Shown here: positions 43,342 to 57,898 of the stretch, piece by piece
Numbering within the stretch: the first letter of the stretch is position 1
Layout: each line of letters starts with the position of its first letter
Assembly (NCBI GenBank): GCA_002077045.2
Contig: KZ111141.1
Coordinates: forward strand, 1,106,821 to 1,170,820
Length of the DNA: 64,000 nt
Direction of reading: 5' to 3'
Source of the DNA: Rachicladosporium sp. CCFEE 5018
Lineage: Eukaryota > Ascomycota > Dothideomycetes > Cladosporiales > Cladosporiaceae
Program-made: the position numbers and the translations under genes
The notes under the pieces: generated by a model
The model's database searches: none
What the model was told of the DNA's origin: nothing
The model's input: only the letters and a program-made list of their open reading frames with translations

Positions 43342-46300
43342 ATGGACTGCCACTGGGACACGGCGCTTTTGCGCCGTTTTCAGGAGCTACCAGAGTCACT
43401 CATTGATGCCATTAAGGGCGTCAGCGATGAAGGCTATCTCAATAGCCTCACGTTGACTGCACTCCAACCTCGATACACATATATCTTGTTCGCTCACTGT
43501 CGCGAAATCTTCCCACACATTTGCGCGGATCTGCGACGACATGGCAGTTTCGCTCAGTCGATCGCCACACTCGGAAGGGTAGTCGCCTTTGCGCCCAATC
43601 TGTCGATCTACGCGCGACGCCTACTCGAGAGCGAGGAGTACGTTTTCGCTTCCAACCAGGACTCCTCAGACGATCTAGCTTACCTACTGGGGCTTTTTCG
43701 ACTTCTTCGCCATGATCACGAGACTTTTATATCACTGGTCGACACCAACACCGTTACTGGCCTGCTCCTGAACAGGAACAAGTCGATCGTTTATCTAGCT
43801 ATCCGCATCCTGCAAATCTGTCTAGCTGGAGCAGATGCCTGGTTCGAGCACATGATCAGTCAACATTGCGGCGACGACACATTGGGCCTCTTGCTTGATG
43901 GTGCATGGGATGATCGGACTATCGATTATCGCTTCCTGATGCTACGGGAAGAGGAGCGACAGCGCCGCGTCGATCAACTCTTAGTTTCAGTCCAGAGCTC
44001 TTCAGAAACGCGATCCGGCTCTGGGCGCACAGTGGCAGCCAGTAGCTTTCATGTGGCGACCTGCTTGTACGGTGGCGTTCTGCTCCCACGATACTCATTG
44101 CCTGACGAGAGGAGCAGACCTAGCCCTGTCGTAAAGGCTCCTAGTACTGTCGAGAACATGCGTAACCTTGCGTCTGCGCTTCAGTCTGCACAACCGCTGC
44201 TGCTGACTGGACTGCCTGGCTCTGGCAAGACCATGCTCATTCGAGATCTCGCACGTGAAATAGGCAAGCTCGACCGGATGATCACATTGCATCTGAACGA
44301 GCAAAGCGACGCCAAGGCGCTCATCGGAATATACGCCACTGGCAGTGAGCCCGGCACCTTCGTCTGGCGGCCAGGCGTCTTGACCACTGCTGTACAGGAG
44401 GGCAGATTGGTGGTCATTGAGGACCTAGATCGTGCACCCCAAGACATCATCGGAGTATTGCTTCCTTTAATCGAACGACGGGAACTTACCATCCCGAATC
44501 GCGCACAGACGCTCCATGCTCATCACGATTTTCGCCTGTTGGCAACTACACGCCCCAATTTGAATCATAGAGGCGATGCTACGAAAGCCCTGAGCCACAT
44601 GATCGGACGACGACACTGGCTGGACGTCGACATCATGTTGCCCTCGGACGCAGACTTGACGATGATTGCACATACCCTCTATCCTACCTTGCGGCCACTA
44701 CTCCCGCAATTCGTTGCCTTATCCAGCCGCTTGTCAAGTTTGCACCAGCAAAAGAGCCTCACGGCTCGTGCAAGTACTGGTGTACTGCGTCCCACAAGTC
44801 CTCGTGACTTCCTCAAATTTTGCAGACGCACTTCGAAGCTCATGCAAGGCCGTAGTACTTTGAACGACTCCGACTTCGATGCGATGTATCTGGAAGCGAT
44901 GGATTGCTTCTGTGGCGCATTGCCCGACAGCGAAGTGCGGATAAGCATTTCTGCCGCGATCGCGCAGGAGCTTCGCATCGATCCTCAGCGTAGGGACTTT
45001 CTCGAAGATCGCGATGCGAGATACGAGAGCAGCAAAGAGCGGTTGGTTATCGGTCGCTATACTTTGTCCAAAGAGAAATCAGCACGTCAGCAGCATGCCT
45101 CGCATACTTCCTTCTCCACCAACGCACACACAAGTCGAATGCTCGAGCGAGTGGCAGCTGCTGTGTCGAATCGAGAGCCACTCCTCTTAGTTGGTGAGAC
45201 TGGCGTGGGGAAGACTACAGCTGTTCAGCATCTTGCTCAGCAGCTAGGCAAAAGACTCGTACCGTTCAATTTGTCTCAAGAGACCGAAGCAGGGGACTTA
45301 CTCGGAGGTTTCAAACCTGTGAACGCGCGCTCTCTCATGATCCCACTCCACGACGACTTCAGTACACTCTTTGCTGCCAGTTTTAGTGCGACGAAGAATC
45401 AGGACTTCACTCGACTTCTTTCCAAAGCCATGTCTCGTGGACAATGGAAGGTTGTGTGCAAGCTCTGGCGGCAAGCTCTACAGATGGTCGATAAGCAGCG
45501 TAGTAGTAGTGCTGCACGGTCGGATGAAACTGCCCGAAAGCGTCGAAAGACAGACGCTAGGCAGATAGACTTCCAAGCTTGGGGAGTGTTCGCAGACAAG
45601 GCGCTTGACATTGAGCGTCGGCTTGAAGCTGGACAGGAGAATTTCGCATTCAGCTTCGTTGAAGGCAATATTGTCAAGGCAGTGCGCAACGGCGACTGGG
45701 TGCTTCTTGATGAGATCAATCTGGCTTCCTCGGATACCCTAGATGCATTGGCCGATCTCCTGGACTCCGATGCTCCTTCACTGCTACTCACGGAAGCTGG
45801 AGACGTGGAATCTGTTAAGGCGCACCCTGCCTTCAGACTTCTTGCAGCAATGAATCCTGCTACGGACGTCGGCAAGAAGGACCTGCCGCTCGGTATAAGA
45901 TCTCGCTTCACTGAGCTGTACGTAGAGTCTCCTGACCGAGATCTCAAGAGCTTGCAGAGCATTGTGCGCTCCTATCTTCGCGATGATGCTGCCGGCGATG
46001 ACAGCGTCGCGTTCGACGTAAGCGTGCTGTACCAAAAGATCATTGGCATGGCCCTCCAGAATAAGCTAGTGGATGGTGCTGGGCAGAAGCCGCATTTCAG
46101 TCTTCGAACACTTACAAGGACGTTAAGTTATGCTCGATACATTGCACCGCAGTGCAGTCTGCGGCGAGCATTGTACGAAGGTTTCCAGATGAGCTTTTTG
46201 ACTTTCCTTGACTCCGAGTCTTCGAAACTGGTGGAGCCACTCTTGCTTCAGCACCTTTTCGCAAAGAAGACCAACGTCCGAACCGAGCTCCGAAAGTCGC

Positions 46301-49300
46301 TGAGATCTTTACAAGACGGCCACAGCTATCTACAGGCATATCCTGGGAGCAAGCACTGGGTTAGGCAGGGCATCCTACCAATACAGGAACAGACTCACTA
46401 CATTATCACGCCCTTCATTAGAGACAATTTAGAGAACCTCGTCCGAGCCTCCAGTACGCGCAAGTTCCCCGTGCTGATTCAAGGTCCTACTTCCAGCGGA
46501 AAAACGAGCATGATCGAGTATCTAGCAAATCGAACCGGCCATCATTTCGTTCGAATCAACAATCACGAGCACACAGACCTACAAGAGTATCTTGGGACGT
46601 ATGTCTCTACGCCCGACGGCAGACTGGAGTATCAAGAGGGCATTCTTGTAAAAGCTCTGCGGGAGGGGCATTGGATCGTACTCGATGAACTCAATCTTGC
46701 GCCTACCGATGTTCTCGAAGCTCTGAATCGCCTGCTAGACGACAATCGCGAGCTGCTGATTCCTGAGACTCAGGAGGTCGTGCGGCCACATGAAAGCTTC
46801 ATGCTTTTCGCCACTCAGAACCCAGCCGGACTTTACGGTGGTCGTAAGACACTCTCTCGTGCATTTCGCAATCGCTTTCTAGAATTGCACTTCGACGACA
46901 TCCCTGTCAACGAGCTACAAGAGATCCTACACAAGCGTACACAGCTGCCAGAGTCGAGGTGCAAGCGCATCGTCACTGTGTACCGCGAGCTTTCTGTACT
47001 GCGTCAGGAGAATCGGCTGTTCGAGCAGAAGAGCTTTGCAACACTCAGAGACCTCTTCCGTTGGGCCTTGCGACCCAATGACACGATCGATCAACTCGCG
47101 GCGAATGGCTACATGCTCCTTGCTGAGCGAGTGCGCAAGACCGAAGAGCGTCATGCCATCAAGGATATCATCGAGAGAGCTATGAGCCTAGCCGGGCCCA
47201 AGGTTACCATCAATGAAGCTGCGTTGTACGGCAGTAATGCGCCAGAGATCGCTACACATACCCAGCAAGCGCAGCATCACGGGGTGGTGTGGACGAAGGC
47301 CATGCGACGCTTGTACACTCTTGTCGCCAGAGCGATACGGAACGATGAGCCCGTGTTGCTTGTTGGAGAGACCGGCTGCGGGAAGACGACTGTGTGTCAG
47401 ATGCTTGCAGACGCATTGCGACAGCCACTTGCCACAGTAAATGCTCATCAGAATACAGAGACAGGAGATCTCATCGGTTCGCAGCGACCGGTGCGCAATC
47501 GTGCCACAAATGAAGCACACCTTCGGAGTCTATTGCTGGCTTCTGAAGCGTTGCGGAATATGGACATGGCAGCTGCACAGTCGACTGATGATCTGCTGGG
47601 GCTGTACGACAACGCGCTTGCGGGACACGCTATTGAAGCGCAAGCAATGTATCACAACAGCCAGCCTTATCATGACATCCAGCTCGCTCGCACACGCTAC
47701 AAGGCACTCTTCGAATGGGTCGACGGCACGCTGGTAGATGCAATGCGCAATGGCTCCTTTTTCCTGCTCGACGAGATCTCACTGGCTGATGACTCCGTCC
47801 TTGAGCGGATCAATAGCGTCCTGGAGTCCTCGCGATCCATATTACTTGCAGAGAAAGGAGTGACGGACTCATTCGTCACAGCAAAGCCAGGCTTTCAACT
47901 CTTCGCAACAATGAACCCAGGTGGCGACTACGGCAAGCGCGAGCTCTCGCCAGCGCTTCGTAATCGGTTCACCGAGATTTGGGTGCCAGCGCTATCTGAT
48001 CTTGACGATGTTGTGCAGATCGTACAGGCAAAGCTCGCCCCGCCAATGAGGTTGTACGCAAGCGCGATGGTCGCGTTCGCTCGATGGTTCAACCAGCGCT
48101 ATAACACTTCTACGACTTCGGCTGTCTCGATTCGCGATGTGTTGGCTTGGACCTCGTTTGTAAATTTCGACGCAGCAGTGGACGGTGGAGCAGCTGTGAT
48201 GAACGGTGCGGCTATGGTCTACATCGACACCTTGGGTGCCAATCCAGCTGGACTCATGACAGCCGTCAGTAGCGATCTGGACGCCGAGCGACGCGATTGT
48301 GTTCGCACGCTTGGTGATCTACTGCATGATCCACAGGCGGCTGCCACGTACTACGATCCCGTGGGAGTTACCATAGACCAATCGCAAGCGACCTTCGGGG
48401 TGTTCATTCTGCCGCGGGCTGAAGACTCACCGACTTTGTCGAGCGATTTCAGCTTCGACACCCCAACCGCTAAAGTCAATGCGATGCGGGTCGTACGCGC
48501 GATGCAACTGACCAAGCCGATTCTCCTAGAGGGCAGCCCTGGTGTGGGGAAAACAGCACTAGTCACTGCAATCGCATCGACCGCCGGCGTGCCGTTGACT
48601 CGTGTCAACTTGTCCGAGCAAACGGATCTCATGGATCTCTTCGGCTCCGATGTGCCTGTGCAAGACTCTGAAGTCGGGACTTTTGTCTGGCAAGATGCGC
48701 CATTCTTGCGGGCGATGAAGAACGGCGAATGGGTATTGCTGGACGAGATGAATCTTGCATCGCAATCAGTGCTAGAGGGACTCAATGCGTGCCTCGATCA
48801 CAGAGGTGAGGTCTTCATCCCAGAGATCGGGCAGACCTTCACTCGGCACAACAATTTCCGGCTGTTCGCTGCTCAGAACCCCCATCATCAAGGTGGTGGG
48901 CGGAAAGGTCTCCCCGCATCGTTCGTCAACCGCTTCACTGTTGTCTATGCCGACGCACTGAAGTCGGATGACCTCATGATGATCTGCCAACGTTCCTACC
49001 CTGCTCTGGGCCAAACAGTGATTGCCAGAGCTGTTGAGTACGTCTCCCGACTTGACGCTGCAGTGACTCGACAGAAGCGCTTTGGATCTCAGGGTGGACC
49101 CTGGGAGTTTAATCTGCGTGACATCACGAGGTGGCTATCTCTGGTCGGCCAGACCGACGGCTTGCTGGCGGCTGGAAACGCACGTGACTTTGTGGAGATG
49201 CTGTTCGCCCAGCGGTTTCGCAATGCGGGCGACCGAGAGCAGGCTATGGAAATCTTCCGGAGCGTGTATGGGAACGATCTCCCTCGAGCTGACCTTGTCA

Positions 49301-52300
49301 GCAGCGTCTCTCCATCAGCGCTACAACTTGGCTTAGGTCTACTTCCACGCCACACGGTATATGCTCCGCCCTCGAACCGCTCCGATCAAGTGGTCAGCAA
49401 CCAGCTGTACAGCCTGCAATCAATGATGGTTGCGGTGCACCAATCTTGGCCTGTCATCTTGTCTGGGCCTTCAGGTGTCGGCAAGACAGCTATGGTCGAG
49501 GGTCTCGCCGCGAGTGTAGGCGCTTCGATCGAAACTTTCACCACGAATGCGGAGACCGATGCCATGGACCTCATCGGAGGCTACGAGCAGGCTGACTCGC
49601 AAAGAGAGACCGCGGTTTTGCTCGAGGCATTATCTCGCGACCTCCAGAATCTTGTGAAGACATCATTGACAGCAGGCACCGACTCCCAGCACGCCACTCT
49701 GGCATCTGAGCTTCGGCGAGCCATCAAAGATGAATCACATATGCCCAGACTTCTACATCTCCTTGAGCAATGTGACGTGCCTGGTGCTGATTTCTTGGCC
49801 GAGACCATCCGCGCCTCTGCCGACGCAGTCGACAAGGCTCGCTTCGCCTGGATCGATGGCTTCCTAATTGACGCCATGCTGCACGGCCGATGGCTCGTCC
49901 TTGATAATGCTAACCTTTGCAGTCCCTCCGTCTTGGATCGCCTGAACTCCTTACTCGAGCCCAACGGTGTACTGATCATGAGCGAGCACGTTGGCGATGA
50001 TGGTGCTCCGCGGATCGTACGCCCACATGCAAACTTCAGAATCTTTCTGACTGTCGATCCTCGCTACGGTGACCTTTCTCGGGCCATGCGAAACAGGGCT
50101 CTTGAGATACACTTGTTGGAATCCACCGCTGACCAGCCCTTACTGGCGCCGCTGAACACGGAGTCGGCGATCGCGCGCTTCCGAAAGTTACAGGCGACTT
50201 GGCCGGCGGCAGGATCTGTATCTGGATCCTTGGAGCTCGGCCTGGAACAACTCGCTATATGCGATCAGCCGCATAGTGAGGCATTCACGCGACAAGCAGG
50301 GTCAGGACTTGTGATAGGCGCTTTGCTTGAAACCCAGCAGCTCGTTCCTCGACGACACAGCTTGCGCAGTATGGGGCAGACGAACGGTCTCGATCAACTC
50401 GAAGCATTCTATCAGTCTGCCATCGGCCAGAAGCAGGTGCCTGCTGACTTTGCAAGTGTACAGGTCAGTTATGCACCCATGCTAGTAAGTAAGTATTTCA
50501 CTAACGGTAAGTGTCGTCTCTTAGTCCGTCCATCCTCTCACAAATCAGCCCCTTGTCCAAAGCGACAGAAAGATTTACCTCACAGCCCTATGCATGGGTT
50601 TTTCCTACGAGCTACGCACTGATCTCGAAACCTTGCGCGAAGCCTTCGAGGCGTTCCAAGCTGATCGAAACATTGTCGCTGCTCTTGTGCGAGCGGAAAA
50701 GCAACAGCGCATTACTAGCAGCAAGGGTGCTAGCAACGTCTTACGGACATTGGTGAGGTTCATCGAGCAGGTGCATACAGCATGCCACAACATCCGAGTA
50801 GACGAGGCACAGCTGGTGGGATCAAGAAGATACTGGCAGTACATGATTGCAACGCTCCGACGAATATGTGAGCTCTGCGGTACTCAGACTGTGAATTCGG
50901 CGGTATTGTCGGCCGGTCTTAGCATATGCTACCAGACCCTCACTTTCGCGCCGGACATGAGCCTGATCGAGCCCAGCCTGAAGATCGCCGGACAGGCTCT
51001 TTCCGCGATCGTACCCACGCAGACCTCCCTCGTTGGCACCGAATGTGTAGCAATGTGGGAGGCGTTACGACCCAAGACTCCGGTGACCGAAGCACACCTT
51101 CGCTCCCTCGTCAGACTCGAGGATCTTATCAAGCAGATCGACACTCTTGCGCTGCGCTTTCAACAATCGCTGGACTCCATTGTTGCTCTTCGCCAATCAT
51201 GTTCGCGTGCTCTAGATGGTGCACGCATGTCAGGGGCGGATGTCGACGCTCTTGCCACTAGGTTGAGTAATTTTGAAGGGCTACCAGACGATGTTGCAGA
51301 TGCTGAGTCCTCTGAGCCTTGTCTCGTCAGCATCTTCGATGTTCTATCGCGCCACCTCTCTGGCCTCAAGGTCGGCGGCCTAATCCTTGACACCCCTGAA
51401 ACTGCAACTGTGGATGCCCTTGCACTCCGCCCTGTAGCGGTTGTCAGAGCGGCAGCTGAGTCTGTGACACCCGGCCAGGAAGCCCTAGCGCGCCTGCCTG
51501 CAGTCGTCCACCACGGTCAAGCCATGCAGGCCGGCATTACCCCACGCTCTCTGGCCGATACTGCACTGCACGGTCTGCGCAGCATCGACAACGTACCGCT
51601 CAAGAACTTGCAGCTCTTGCAGTCGGAAGTCCAAGTGCTGAGTCAGGTCGCCGCCGCCCAAGCCCATCTTCTGCTAACGGAGCAACAGCCCAAACTTGAC
51701 AGTGGATTGCGAGACATCGTTCACGCGGTACTGAGCGCATTGCAGCGATCTGACAGGGCAGATGTGCGCAGCATTGCGATTGGACTAGCTACTGCCGCGG
51801 GTGGCTCAGAGGTGGGCGTCAATGTCCATCAGGAGCATGAGAATCTGCCGTGGACTATGCACATGGCGAGAGCTGTAGAATACATGAGCTCGCAGTTCAG
51901 TGCAACCGACACGCTGTATGAGCAATCTGCAGGCGCGTGGCGTGCTGTAGCTCTGGCATGCTTCTACTTGTACCTCCCGGATGTGTGTTTCGATCCTGCG
52001 CTAGAACCACTGGAGAAGCACGCCATTCACAAGCGTAACGAGCGCGATCTCGGACGCAGACTTGAAGCATTGAGGAAATTCGGACAAAAGCTGACCGGAG
52101 TCGAGTCCTCGTTGCGTGTGAGACTGCTGGACTCGGACTTACAGGCTATCGGACCTGCTCCCAAGTTGCCTCCAGTTTTCAGACCTGCGTCATCCGAGCT
52201 TGCGAGCCTGCAAATGGAGTTTGACGGGCTCTGGCGAGTGGTCAAGACTATCGAGGCTTCGAAAACGCCGTCTCTTGACAGCGGCATTCGAGCGAATCTT

Positions 52301-55300
52301 GTTCAGATCCGACGCCGACTGGCCGATCAGTATCGTGCCTACGATGACTTTACCACCCCTGTACTAGGCTTCATTGACTGCCTTTTCGTTGGCGACTACT
52401 TAGCCGGACAAGATCTGATTGAATCAGCAACTAGTCGCCATGTGCAGATTGGGCAGCTCGTTCCGTTTGCAGCTGGCTCCTTGGAGACATGGCAGTCAGA
52501 AGAAGCACTAGTTGCGGCACAATCAACATGTACTACAACGGACGAGCGCATTATATGGCTGGCTGCAGTTGGCGCACGTAGTGCGTTATGGCCGCTATCA
52601 GGTGCGCCCACTGCCCTTGCTCACGCAGTCGAGATCCAATTCGCATGTTTGTACGATCAATGGCGCACAGAGCTCAACCAGGACCAACGCGATGATGTGG
52701 CGAAGTCAAGTCTCTATCGCTATGTGGACAACCCCGAGCTACAAGAAGACCCTACGGACGACCAGCTTGACGAGTTCCTACAGATAGATGTGCGCAACAC
52801 GAGTAATGGCCGTCCGCCCGCGATCAGAAAACAGGCATGTACAATCGTAGCAGTACATCGCGCTCTGTGCACGGGACAGAATCCTGGGAGCGACAACATC
52901 CTTGATCTACTCTGGCAATATCTTCATGCCATGCCGCCCGACAGCAGTGGCCATCGGCTCATAGCGTCACTGCCTATGATGATGCTGCGACTTCAAAACG
53001 CTGCTTCATCCTGCCAAGAGCATTCGGCAGCAGGCCGGCCTTACAACATGTACGCTGACGCCAATGCAGTCGAGGTCCAACGACTGGAGAAGCTCATTCG
53101 CGTCATCCAATCGCGATTCGGGACTTTGCGTACTGCTTGGCCAGATCATTCCACCCCCGTTGATGTTCTGGTACTGTGCGATCAGGTCCTCACCCGATCT
53201 CACTCAGATCCATTGCCTGACTTCATCCCGTTGCTGGAGAAGCTGCATGCGACAATCAATGAATGGCAGAAGATCGCAAGCCGAGAGTATAGCGCGGCGG
53301 CGCAATACGAGTCTATCACGGACCTTATAATCGACTGGAGGCGACTTGAGCTTTCCTCTTGGGCGGGCATGTTTGGGCAAGAAATACGACGGAGCAAGGA
53401 CGAAGCTGCGGCGTGGTGGTTTGTCGCTTACGAGACCATCATCGCTGCAACCGAGACTTTGCCGGAGGATGGCCTGTCGATTCATCGTCATATTGTCGGC
53501 ATGCTAGGCGCACTCGAGAGCTTCATGCATACAAGTGGCCTCGGAGAGTTCCAAGTCAGGCTTGATCTTCTGCGCGACTTCGAAGGGCACACGTTTCTGC
53601 GCGCAAGACAATCTGTCGCGTTCCACAAGGTGCACGAAGGTTTGGCGAATGTCGTCGCATACTTCAGTCACTTCGAGGACGCTGTTCAACAAGCCTTGGT
53701 CGCTGGCCGCGCGACGCTCGAGAAGAATCTGAGGGAGATGATCAAGATCGCAAGCTGGAAAGACCGGAACATCAATACACTCCGCCAAAGCGCAAAAGCT
53801 TCGCATCGCAAACTCTTCCGGTTGGTGCGCAAGTTCCGTGCGTTGCTGGCTCAGCCAGTCACACATATACTTCAAGCAGGCATTCTAGAGGTGAAAGGCA
53901 GCACAGAATGCACTATCTTGGATCCGAGTGTTGAGATCGCCGCCTCAACAGCAATACAAGACTCCGAGCTGTGCTTGATCATCCCAGGATGGGCATCGAG
54001 GGCGCCACGATTCCGCAACATTGATGCTACGGTGTCTCTTATGCAGTCCAAGGCCCTCGCACAGGCAGACCTGCAGAACTCAGCGCAGCGCCTCGACGCC
54101 TTTCTTGACGATCTGGCGACTTCGATCAAGGCTCTGCAGCAGGAAACACCGTCAAGACTGACGGCAGAGAACAAAGTGATGGTCAATCATCTCAAGACCC
54201 GCAAGCGTAGACTTCTCGCAGATGTCCTGAAGAATGCCCGTAGCATGGGATTGCAGCACAACTTGGGCGAGGATCTTCTCTCGAAGCAATCATCATTCTC
54301 GAACGTTATGGCTCAGCTCCACATCCCGATCGACACGAAGGGGACACCACGTGCCATGTACCAGTTTCTGGGGACCATGCGACCTGCCAGAGAGGCTGCT
54401 CGAAAGCACTCGGAGGATCTGACGCCCGCCGAAACCGCACGGTGCGTTGCCTACCTGGAGAGTCTCCTCTCTGTGACAATTGGGCAGCACAACACACTTG
54501 CTGAGAAGCGAGCCGTGTCGGAATTATTAGCTACGCAGCTTCGAGACCTACGAGGATTTGCGCAATGCACGAATCCTGTGCTAGCTGGGCCAACACAGAC
54601 TGAGTGGGACGTGCATTCAGTTGCATGCATAGCGCAGATGCTCAGCGTCGCAGCGAAGTTGGTCGTGATACAGGCGCAGTTGTCTGGCAAGGACTTTCAA
54701 CCTCTTATCATATATCTGACTGACAAGGTCTATGTTATGAACGAGCATGTTCGGCAGTGGAAAGCTGCTGCTGTCTTGCCGGCTGGGCTCGTGGATGAAC
54801 ATGACCCGGAAAGAACATCAATTGTCAGTGGGATCTTGCAAGATGTACTCAGTCACATGTCAGAGATCGAAGTCCATCGTCCCGAGCTAGGCTACATCAC
54901 ACATCATCTAGAGAAATGGCTTGTTCAGCCAGGGGCAGGCTTGAGCGAGTACACCAATGGTGTTCGCCATCAAGACGAAGATCAATGGCTGCAGGGGCTG
55001 CTTAGCTGCCTGGACACAGTTTTAGCGGCCGTCCAACGGGTTGAAGGAGTGTTTGCTGCTAATACAACGAATGTGAATGAGGCAGCTTGGCTCATTAAGC
55101 ATCAGCGACTCCATGAGTCTGCCTGGGACGCTCTTGCGTATGCAGAGGTGTCTCAGAAGATGGCCAGTCTTGTGACCAACATACAGAATGTGTCGAGTGG
55201 ACAAGGTAACGCACTGAACGCACTAGCTCTCGCTTGCCAAGCCCTATATCCCATGCTGGACACATATGTCGGTATTGGCGAGCGGATACTATCAGCGCTC

Positions 55301-57898
55301 AGCTCACTCCACACTCGCAGTGGGCGCCTGGGTCATGTTCTAGCAAAGTCCTTCATCACACTCGCAAAGGATGGCTTCTGTTCACCACCTGAGAAGTCAC
55401 AAGAAGGAAAGCAGGAGTCCGGTGATGCCGAGACTGGCACTGGACTTGGCGAAGGCGAGGGTGGAGAAGACATTAGCAAAGATGTCGGCGCAGACGAAGA
55501 TCTGTCAGAGCTCGCGCAGGAAAAGAACAAGGCCGACAAGGACGGCGATGTGGAGGACGAGAAGGACGCTGTTGATATGGCTGACCAAGAGATGGAGGTT
55601 GAGCTTGGCGACATAGAAGGCGAGTCAAGCGACGGCGAGGACGCAGATGATGACGGCGAGAAGGATCTCGATGAAGAGACAGGCAGTGTCGGTGATCTTG
55701 ACGACGGCGCCGTAGACGAGAAGATGTGGGATGAGGGAAAGGCGGAGCAGGAGAATTCGAAGGAGGCCAATTCAGGGAACACCACCGCAAAGGACCAAGA
55801 CCTGTCAGCAGCGGCCGAAGGCAGCAAGGAAGAGGCTAAGGAAGATGATGCCGGGGAGGGTGAAGAAGAGGAGGAATCTGCCGACGCTGGTGCTGAGGAT
55901 GTGACACGCCAGGAGACCGAAGGAGTGGATCCACATATGCCAGAGCAGGACAACCTCGATTTGCCGGATGACATTGACATGGAAGATGCGTCTGACAGCG
56001 ACGGCATGTCCGATGTGGCGTCCGTAAACGACGATAATTTGCCTGAAGCGGACGGCAAAGAGACGAACGAATTGCCCGATACTGACAATCCGGCTGAGTC
56101 AGATAATGTTCAAGAGGACAACGATTCAGAAGGCGAAGCAGAGCGCACTGCCGAAGCTGAGGACGACGCAGAACCTGATGCTGATGCTGGCGAGGATGAT
56201 GCGGACATGCTGCAGGCTATCAATGAGCAGCAGGACCAGCCCGCAGATGGTGAGGTCGCTGGCGAACAGGGTACTGGCGTGGAGACGGACCCGAGCCAAG
56301 CGCACACTGAGGGAGGCGTGTCAGAGCAAGATCATCAGCCGGACGCAGATACCTCTGCATCCACACAGCAGGCCAGTGGTGCTCAGAGTGGTGCTGAGGC
56401 AGACAAGCAAGCTACAGAATCATCCCAGGCTGCTTCTCAGTCTCGAATGGACAAGCAAAGAGCACAGTACCAAGAGCTTGGCAATGTGTTGGACGAATGG
56501 TACAGGCAACAAAAGGAGATTCAAGCACCGGATCCCGAGGCGGATGGGAGCAAAGACAAACCGGAGACTGAAGCGGACGTTGATATGGCGGATACGACAT
56601 TTGAGCATCTGCCCAATGAAGGTGCAGAGGCTGATACCCAAGCACTGGGCACCGCTTCCGCGGACCAGTCCGGCGCTCTAAATGAAGAGACTAGCCGCGC
56701 AGTCAACGAGCAGGAGACCCAGGATGATGTGCCTTTCCAGGATATGCCTGACGATCCAGAACACGAGATCGAAGACGTGGAGAGTGGTATTGACGACAAG
56801 ACCGACACCAACGGACAAGTCAACGAGCCGCGCAACGCGAAGGCCATGGTTGGCGACAAGAGCGCTCACGAGGATGTTGAGATGGAAGACCATGCCGAGG
56901 AGGAGGAGATGGAGGACGTGGATGACGTGGATGACCAGCTGCTTCATACTCACATTTCCAGTGACGATGCCGCGGCGACCATGAGCCTCGACGAAGCTCG
57001 AAGCGCCTGGGCTGAGCACGAGTCGAGTACGCGCAACTTGGCACTCATCTTGACTGAGCATCTACGCCTCATCCTACATCCAACACAAGCCACCAAGATG
57101 CGTGGCGACTTTCGTACGGGTAAGAGACTCAACATCAAGCGAATCATCCCATACATCGCCTCGTCCTACAAGCGCGACAAGATATGGATGCGCCGGTCCA
57201 TCCCAAGCAAGCGGTCGTATCAGATCATGCTCGCGATCGATGACTCCAAGTCCATGGACGAAAGCGACAGCAAGTCTCTTGCCTTCGAGACATTAGCCTT
57301 GGTAGCGAAAAGCATGTCCATGCTCGAGGTCGGCGAGATCTGCGTGTTAGGCTTTGGCGAGGAGGTCAAGCTAGCTCACGACTTCAGCACGCCGTTCACA
57401 TCTGAAGCCGGAGCGGAAGTCTTCCAGAGCTTCACATTCGCGCAGTCCAAGACCAATGTGCGAAAGATGCTTGCTGAGTCTATCGAGCTGTTCCGAGCAG
57501 CACGGCTGAAGGCCACTGGCTCTTCATCGGAGCTCTGGCAGCTACAGCTCATCATTTCCGACGGCGTCTGTGAAGACCATCCCAGCATCCGCCAGCTCGT
57601 TCGCCAAGCTTTCGAAGAACGCATCATGGTCGTCTTCGTTATCGTTGACGCTCTGTCACGCAAGGCATCAACGTCGACACAGTCTACTGCTGTGCCGAAT
57701 CAGAGTATCCTGGACTTGCAGACTGCGGAATTCGCGAAGGATGCCGACGGTGAGATGCAGCTGAAGATGGTCAAGTACTTGGACACGTTCCCCTTCCAGT
57801 ACTACTTGATCGTAAGGGATGTGCAGGAATTGCCCGGGGTGCTGGCTGGTGCCTTGAGGCAGTGGTTTGCCGAGGTTGTGGAGTCTGGTGGGCGTTGA
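43342..57898 (+). CDS. MDN1: Midasin, AAA ATPase for 60S ribosome assembly
   Basis: Exons 43342-50484 and 50525-57898, joined over a 40-bp intron with a CACTAAC branch site, encode about 4838 residues (yeast Mdn1 has 4910). Six AAA modules show Walker A loops: GLPGSGKT near 289, GETGVGKT near 618, GPTSSGKT near 1048, GETGCGKT near 1342, GSPGVGKT near 1731 and GPSGVGKT near 2042. A long helical linker follows, then a Glu/Asp-rich stretch at about 4000-4530. The C-terminal MIDAS domain has the metal site AIDDSKSMDES near 4619. The dynein-like ring pulls on Rsa4 and Ytm1 through the MIDAS domain to release assembly factors from pre-60S particles in nucleolus and nucleoplasm. The start is the first ATG; an upstream GTG was ignored. 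No lesion was found in 14.5 kb. Confidence 0.96.

Noticed and set aside
55333..56088. 251-codon open frame on the minus strand
   Set aside because: It is antisense to the Glu/Asp-rich part of MDN1; the Ser/Pro-rich 'protein' is just the reverse reading of GAG/GAC codons.
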